Translations under genes and position numbers: made by a program
Shown: one piece after another, positions 7,158 through 9,956 of the stretch
Layout: each line of letters starts with the position of its first letter
Numbering within the stretch: position 1 is the stretch's first letter
The notes under the pieces: generated by a model
What the model was told of the DNA's origin: nothing
Seen by the model: the letters and a program-made list of their open reading frames with translations, nothing else
The model's database searches: none
Source: HRBIN23 sp046294495
Lineage (GTDB): Bacteria > Chloroflexota > Dehalococcoidia > Lucifugimonadales > HRBIN23
Assembly: GCA_046294495.1 (NCBI GenBank)
Contig: JBKBKV010000056.1
Location: 1 to 9,956, forward strand
Length of the DNA: 9,956 nt
Direction: 5' to 3'

Positions 7158-8037
7158 ATTCCAGATGTATGCCCAAGTCGGCCAGGACATGGGTTAGAGT
7201 GCGTTTGGTGAGGACCTTGACCAGTTCCTTGCGGTAAGCGATGCTCCCCCGAACATCGGTAATGGGGTTAGTGGCCAGCGCGGCCTTTTCAGCCGCCTCC
7301 TCCAGCAAGTTGCGGGTAGGGCGTTGCCCCTCTAGGATAGCCTCGGCCTCTTTGGCTCGGACGGGGGTAGGGGCAACGGCGGCCAAGGCGATGCGGGCGC
7401 GGGTGATAGTGCCCCGCTCGTCCAGGGCCACCAGGCTGGCGACCCCAGCCACAGCGATATCCATCTCCTCCCTGGGGGTAAACCGCAGGTAGTGGCTACT
7501 GCTATGGGGTGGGGGTGGGGGAACGCCTATTGCCACGAGGATTTCATTGGGGGCCAGAACTGTTTGCCCTGGGCCGGTGAAGAAGTGCTCCAAAGGCACC
7601 TGTCTATCACCAGGGGGCCCGCCGATGTGGGCGATGGCTCCATAGACGAGTAGCGGGGGAACGGTGTCGGCGGAAGGGGCGGCGTTGCAGATGTTGCCCC
7701 CTAAGGAGGCGCGGTGCTGGATCTGCCAGGAGCCCACCAGCATGGCGCTTTCGCGGATAGCAGGGTAGTGCCGTGCCACCGTGGCTTCTTCATACACCCG
7801 GGAGCAGGGCACAGCCGCCCCGATGACCAGGCCCTTTCCGGGGTCCCATTCCAGGCGTTGCAGTTCCGGGATGTGCTTTACATCCATAACCAGGTCGGCC
7901 CGCTTGCGGCCTACACGCAACTGGTCAATGAGGTCTGTCCCCCCTGCCAGGGGCCGCACCACTTGTCCGTTGGCCGTGGCCAAGATGGCATTGGCCTCGC
8001 GCCAGTTTTTCGGTGCTACATACTCAAAGGGGCGCAT
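7156..8037 (-). CDS. Molybdenum hydroxylase, FAD-binding medium subunit
   Basis: This subunit holds FAD and hands electrons from the Fe-S subunit to the final acceptor. The 293 residues start MRPFEYVAPKNWREA, typical of the family. They have both FAD signatures: AGGTDL (31-36) and SLGGNICNAAPSADTVPPLL (111-130). The C-terminal CO-dehydrogenase-flavoprotein domain is recognisable in DIAVAGVASLVAL to ITDVRGSIAYRKELVKVLTKR. A five-proline run (173-177) followed by HSSSH replaces the usual short loop before the conserved DIAVAGV segment. There is no [4Fe-4S] insertion as in 4-hydroxybenzoyl-CoA reductase. The start at 8037 follows AAGGAGG by five bases. A longer frame from 8094 is rejected because a promoter lies inside that extension. 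It is the first gene of the unit; the order FAD, Fe-S, Mo equals coxM-S-L. Family certain, substrate unknown. Confidence 0.92.
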   Translation of the reverse strand: MRPFEYVAPKNWREANAILATANGQVVRPLAGGTDLIDQLRVGRKRADLVMDVKHIPELQRLEWDPGKGLVIGAAVPCSRVYEEATVARHYPAIRESAMLVGSWQIQHRASLGGNICNAAPSADTVPPLLVYGAIAHIGGPPGDRQVPLEHFFTGPGQTVLAPNEILVAIGVPPPPPHSSSHYLRFTPREEMDIAVAGVASLVALDERGTITRARIALAAVAPTPVRAKEAEAILEGQRPTRNLLEEAAEKAALATNPITDVRGSIAYRKELVKVLTKRTLTHVLADLGIHLE

Positions 8038-8042
8038 CCATA

Positions 8043-8049
8043 CCTCCTT
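8043..8049 (-). promoter_or_regulatory. Ribosome-binding site deciding the FAD subunit start
   Basis: AAGGAGG on the minus strand lies five bases before the ATG at 8037 and just downstream of the predicted transcription start, so it fixes this ATG as the gene start. Confidence 0.75.
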
Positions 8050-8056
8050 CCTAGTA

Positions 8057-8091
8057 TTGCCAGTATAGTCTAGGGCAAGGGGGATGGCAAG
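8057..8091 (-). promoter_or_regulatory. Possible operator: three TTGCC half-sites over the hydroxylase promoter
   Basis: On the minus strand CTTGCC occurs at 8091-8086 and again at 8079-8074, a 12-base period, and the inverse GGCAA lies at 8061-8057. TTGCC-N12-GGCAA is therefore a dyad centred on the -10 element, and the upstream repeat overlaps the -35. CTAG tetranucleotides also flank the -10 at 8051-8054 and 8070-8073. Such spacing suits a dimeric regulator, perhaps the neighbouring LysR protein, but part of the pattern may just be the promoter sequence itself. Confidence 0.35.
8062..8090 (-). promoter_or_regulatory. Sigma-70-type promoter of the molybdenum hydroxylase unit
   Basis: On the minus strand a -35 TTGCCA (8090-8085) and a -10 TATACT (8067-8062) are separated by exactly 17 bases, each matching the consensus at five of six positions. 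Transcription would begin near 8055 and leave a leader of about 18 bases containing AAGGAGG before the ATG at 8037. It lies in the short gap between the lysR stop and the FAD gene, so the hydroxylase unit need not depend on read-through from lysR. Confidence 0.7.
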
Positions 8092-8102
8092 CAAAATGTC
8101 CG

Positions 8103-9053
8103 TCAGGTGGGGGTTGCCCCCACCCTCTGCGCCGAGCGCTCCCGCTCCAGAAGGGCTTGCAGGTCGGGGTTGGGGTAGAGGGTGGCGAGCACCTGGAGAA
8201 AGGCTAGCAGAGGCTGGGGGTATATGGAGGTGTGGCGGATCAGCACCGTGGTAGGTAGAGTGACGCGGTGGCCATCAGCCAGCGGCACTACCACCAGTGT
8301 CCCCTCCTGGGTCTCGCGCTTCAGGGAGGAGCGGGGAAGGAAAGAGATGCCCAGCCCTCGCTCCACCATCTGCTTGGTGGCCTCTACGCTGTCCAGGTGC
8401 ATCAGCACCAAGGGCACGATCCCAGCCTTGCGGCACACCTCATCTATGAGCACGAAATAGGAAGACTCCCGGTCATATAAAATGAGGGGCTGGCGGGCTA
8501 CTTCCTGGATGGCCACCTGGCGTCGGCGGGCGAAGGGGTGATCGGGGTGGGTAACAAGGACGATCTCCTCATCGTAGAGGTGGAAAGAGGCCACTTCTGG
8601 GTGCACCAGACTGCGGGCCAACCCCACGCTCACCTCTCCACTGGCAACCCACTGCAGCACCTCTGAGGAGCGCCCCGTGCGGATAGCCACGACAACTCCT
8701 GGGAAGTGTTTGCGGAACTCCTCCAGGATGCTGGGGAGCACATAGGTGCCGATGACGCGTGCCGACCCCACCGTGAGGCGTCCGTTTGTCAGGCTCCCCA
8801 TAGATTCCACCGCCTGTTTGGCCTGGCGAACGGTCTCCAGAACCTGTTCTGCATAGGGTAGGAGGGCCTTGCCGGCCTCGGTCAAGAGCACCCCCCGCCC
8901 GCGGCGGAAGAAAAGGGCTTGGTGAAGGGTGCGTTCCAGTGCCTGGACACGGGCGCTGAGGGAAGGCTGGCTGAGGTAGAGCGTCTCGGCCGCTTTCCGA
9001 AAGGAGCCGGTGCGCACCACCGCTACGAAGGCCTCCAGTTGTCGGATATCCAT
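8103..9053 (-). CDS. LysR-type transcriptional regulator
   Basis: This is a LysR-family regulator, normally a tetramer that switches target genes on binding a small effector. The 316 residues begin MDIRQLEAFVAVVRTGSFRKAAETLYLSQPSLSARVQALE, the standard N-terminal winged helix-turn-helix (helices about 18-40), followed by the linker helix (about 58-88). The effector domain runs from about 92 (RLTVGSARVIGTYVLPSILEEFRKHFPGV) to MVERGLGISFLPRSSL. The effector cannot be read from sequence. The start at 9053 follows GGAGG by four bases and begins exactly at the family N-terminus; an ATG at 9083 would add ten alien residues. It lies upstream of the hydroxylase unit in the same direction and is divergent from the solute-binding protein gene, so both are candidate targets, the divergent one most of all by LysR custom. 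Confidence 0.93.
   Translation of the reverse strand: MDIRQLEAFVAVVRTGSFRKAAETLYLSQPSLSARVQALERTLHQALFFRRGRGVLLTEAGKALLPYAEQVLETVRQAKQAVESMGSLTNGRLTVGSARVIGTYVLPSILEEFRKHFPGVVVAIRTGRSSEVLQWVASGEVSVGLARSLVHPEVASFHLYDEEIVLVTHPDHPFARRRQVAIQEVARQPLILYDRESSYFVLIDEVCRKAGIVPLVLMHLDSVEATKQMVERGLGISFLPRSSLKRETQEGTLVVVPLADGHRVTLPTTVLIRHTSIYPQPLLAFLQVLATLYPNPDLQALLERERSAQRVGATPT
8106..8124 (-). terminator. GC-rich hairpin over the last codons of lysR, possible weak terminator
   Basis: GGTGGGGG (on the minus strand 8124-8117 reads the same) pairs perfectly with CCCCCACC over a three-base loop, giving an eight-pair stem ending at the lysR stop codon. Only a short T-run (TTTT, 8096-8093) follows, nine bases later, so it lacks the immediate U-tract of a classical terminator. 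It separates lysR from the hydroxylase promoter just downstream and may weaken read-through or protect the lysR mRNA 3' end. Confidence 0.35.
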
Positions 9054-9107
9054 GCCCCCTCCGCAGTGATAGGATATAGCCATCTCTACAGTGGGAGGTT
9101 GTCATCA

Positions 9108-9126
9108 CCATTATAAGGAATATTGG
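9108..9126. promoter_or_regulatory. Candidate LysR binding dyad between lysR and the transporter gene
   Basis: The 19 bases have the form CCA-N-TAT-N5-ATA-N-TGG, an A/T-rich imperfect palindrome centred at 9117. It covers the lysR -10 and lies about 61 bases before the predicted transporter transcription start (near 9178). LysR proteins usually bind a T-N11-A-like dyad near -65 of the target and thereby repress their own gene. The position fits well; the exact motif is only loosely of that type. Confidence 0.45.
9110..9115 (-). promoter_or_regulatory. -10 element of the lysR promoter
   Basis: On the minus strand TATAAT matches the consensus fully and lies upstream of the lysR start, predicting transcription from about 9103 and a leader near 50 bases. 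No acceptable -35 hexamer is found at 15-19 bases spacing, which suggests a weak or regulator-dependent promoter. It is overlapped by the dyad at 9108-9126. Confidence 0.5.
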
Positions 9127-9142
9127 ACAGGTCCCTGGCCTC

Positions 9143-9171
9143 TTGACAACCTGCTTTCCCGTGGCTATACT
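9143..9171 (+). promoter_or_regulatory. Near-consensus sigma-70 promoter of the solute-binding protein gene
   Basis: A perfect -35 TTGACA (9143-9148) and a -10 TATACT (9166-9171; five of six) are 17 bases apart. Transcription is predicted from about 9178, giving a leader of some 37 bases with AAGGGGG six bases before the ATG at 9215. A promoter this strong would be active without help, so regulation may act by repression through the inverted repeat that overlaps the -35. Confidence 0.75.
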
Positions 9172-9214
9172 ACGCCAGAAAAAGGCTGCGGGTGCTAAAA
9201 GAAGGGGGTTTACA

Positions 9215-9956
9215 ATGGCGCCTACTGCTAGAAAGGCCCTGGCGGTTCTGGTGTTTTTGTCTATTTTCGTTACTTTGAGCGTCTCTTGTCGTCCGGCGGC
9301 CGCTCCGACAGCCACCCCCACACGAGTTGCCGCTCCCGTGCCCACAGCGGCACCTCCTTCTTCTCCTACTCCCACCGTGGCGGTCCCCGCTGCACCCACT
9401 CCAGTGGGTGCAGCCTTACCACCGCAGGTGGAGAAAGTTGTCAAACAGCTTAACATCCCCCTTTTTATGCCTGGGCCTGACCCGCGACCGCCCAAATACG
9501 GTGGAACGGTCAATATCCGTGGGCTGGAGCCCAAAAGTTGGGATATCCATCAATATGTCAGTTATCGCCTTAGGATAACGAACAGCTACACCCACGAGAG
9601 GCTGATGCGGTTTGACGCAGGGCCGGGGAAGTCCCCCACTGCCCATATACCGGTGCCTTCCCTGGCTGAATCCTGGGATATCAAGGATGGCGGTAAGGCC
9701 ATTATCTTCCACATCAGGAAAGGAGTGAAGTGGCATAACAAGCCCCCAGTGAACGGACGGGAACTGAAAGCATCCGATTTCATCTTTACGCTAGACCGTA
9801 TCAAGAAGAGCGAAAGGGCTACCTATCAGAACAACTTGCTCCGAAAAGTTGAGTCATATGAGTCGCCCGATGACTACACCCTAATATTCCGCCTCAAGAC
9901 GCCTGCTGCCTCTTTCCTCTACGAACTGGCCAGGACGGCCATGGAGGTTCTACCTC
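9215..9956 (+). CDS. ABC transporter family-5 solute-binding protein (Dpp/Opp-like), N-terminal part; 3' end outside window
   Basis: This is the extracellular binding component of a peptide/nickel/opine-type ABC importer. The frame is open to the window edge, so 247 residues of an expected 550-650 are present. Residues 1-24 form an export signal with a basic start and hydrophobic core (ALAVLVFLSIFVTLSVS). C25 is the likely lipid-anchored cysteine, although the lipobox LSVSC has Ser rather than Leu at -3. Residues 26 to about 68 are a flexible Ala/Pro/Thr tether, common in Chloroflexota lipoproteins. The mature domain shows KYGGTVNI, PSLAESWDIKDGG and FHIRKGVKWHNKPPVNGRELKASDFIFTLDRI, the family-5 signature region. 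The ATG at 9215 has AAGGGGG six bases upstream. It is divergent from lysR. Ligand unknown; family-5 proteins bind far more than peptides. Permease and ATPase genes would be expected downstream. Confidence 0.9.
   Translation, partial: MAPTARKALAVLVFLSIFVTLSVSCRPAAAPTATPTRVAAPVPTAAPPSSPTPTVAVPAAPTPVGAALPPQVEKVVKQLNIPLFMPGPDPRPPKYGGTVNIRGLEPKSWDIHQYVSYRLRITNSYTHERLMRFDAGPGKSPTAHIPVPSLAESWDIKDGGKAIIFHIRKGVKWHNKPPVNGRELKASDFIFTLDRIKKSERATYQNNLLRKVESYESPDDYTLIFRLKTPAASFLYELARTAMEVLP

Larger units (their letters stand above)
9096..9152. repeat. Perfect 9-base inverted repeat AGGTTGTCA ... TGACAACCT
   Basis: AGGTTGTCA at 9096-9104 is the exact reverse complement of TGACAACCT at 9144-9152, with 39 bases between them. 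The right arm includes most of the -35 box of the transporter promoter. The left arm lies at the predicted lysR transcription start. The dyad at 9108-9126 falls inside the interval. It may be a pair of operator sites or, less likely given the long loop, an RNA stem. Confidence 0.5.

Noticed and set aside
7146..7190. Longer N-terminus for the Fe-S subunit
   Set aside because: No ribosome-binding site, overlap with the FAD gene, and residues foreign to the family; the ATG at 7145 has AGGAG.
7506..7521. G-quadruplex
   Set aside because: Only three adjacent G-runs are present; a fourth is too far away for a canonical structure, and the pattern is explained by proline codons.
4339..8037. CO dehydrogenase (coxMSL) by gene order
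   Set aside because: The order matches, but the large subunit lacks the AYRCSFR active-site loop that CO oxidation needs.
8038..8094. Longer N-terminus for the FAD subunit
   Set aside because: The extension contains the -10 and -35 boxes; the ATG at 8037 has AAGGAGG and the family N-terminus.
8038..8102. Molybdenum cofactor riboswitch ahead of the hydroxylase genes
   Set aside because: The predicted leader is only about 18 bases, far too short for that RNA, and no such fold is visible.
8569..9534. Minus-strand frame of 321 codons covering lysR and the start of the transporter gene
   Set aside because: Its Gly/Ala/Val-rich part is only the complement of the Ala/Pro/Thr tether, and the rest is lysR in the wrong frame.

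Overview
The window is GC-rich, densely coded bacterial DNA. The order infB-rbfA-truB is a standard bacterial translation cluster. The last gene is a secreted solute-binding protein with a long Ala/Pro/Thr tether after its export signal, and a duplicated DUF4389 protein lies mid-window. Together with molybdenum hydroxylase genes in FAD / Fe-S / Mo order, this fits a member of the Chloroflexota (Dehalococcoidia- or SAR202-like). That placement is an inference from style and content; no marker here proves it.

Left part (1-2643, plus strand): the 3' part of infB, then complete rbfA and truB, separated by 10 and 2 bases, with each ribosome-binding site sitting on or next to the previous stop codon. 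This is one translational unit for ribosome start-up, 30S maturation and tRNA modification. Its promoter lies outside the window.

Middle (2618-8037, minus strand): a tight five-gene unit. In transcription order it holds an FAD subunit, a two-[2Fe-2S] subunit and a molybdopterin subunit (a complete three-subunit molybdenum hydroxylase), then a tandem DUF4389 membrane protein and a ketopantoate-reductase-family dehydrogenase. The last gene converges on truB and overlaps it by 26 bases. A good sigma-70-type promoter (TTGCCA-N17-TATACT) lies just before the first gene and sets its start. Active-site sequences rule out CO dehydrogenase and argue against a xanthine dehydrogenase, so the substrate is open.

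Right part (8103-9956): a LysR-type regulator on the minus strand, directly upstream of the hydroxylase unit. Divergent from it is a family-5 (Dpp/Opp-like) solute-binding lipoprotein that runs off the window. The 161-base lysR/transporter gap holds a near-consensus promoter (TTGACA-N17-TATACT) for the transporter gene, a perfect TATAAT for lysR, a dyad at about -61 from the transporter start and a perfect 9-base inverted repeat. This is classical LysR architecture. The simplest reading is a small regulon in which LysR controls uptake of a compound, with the adjacent hydroxylase oxidising it or a relative. The link is inferred from layout only.

No tRNA, rRNA, CRISPR array, insertion sequence or gene-free stretch above 300 bases was seen.
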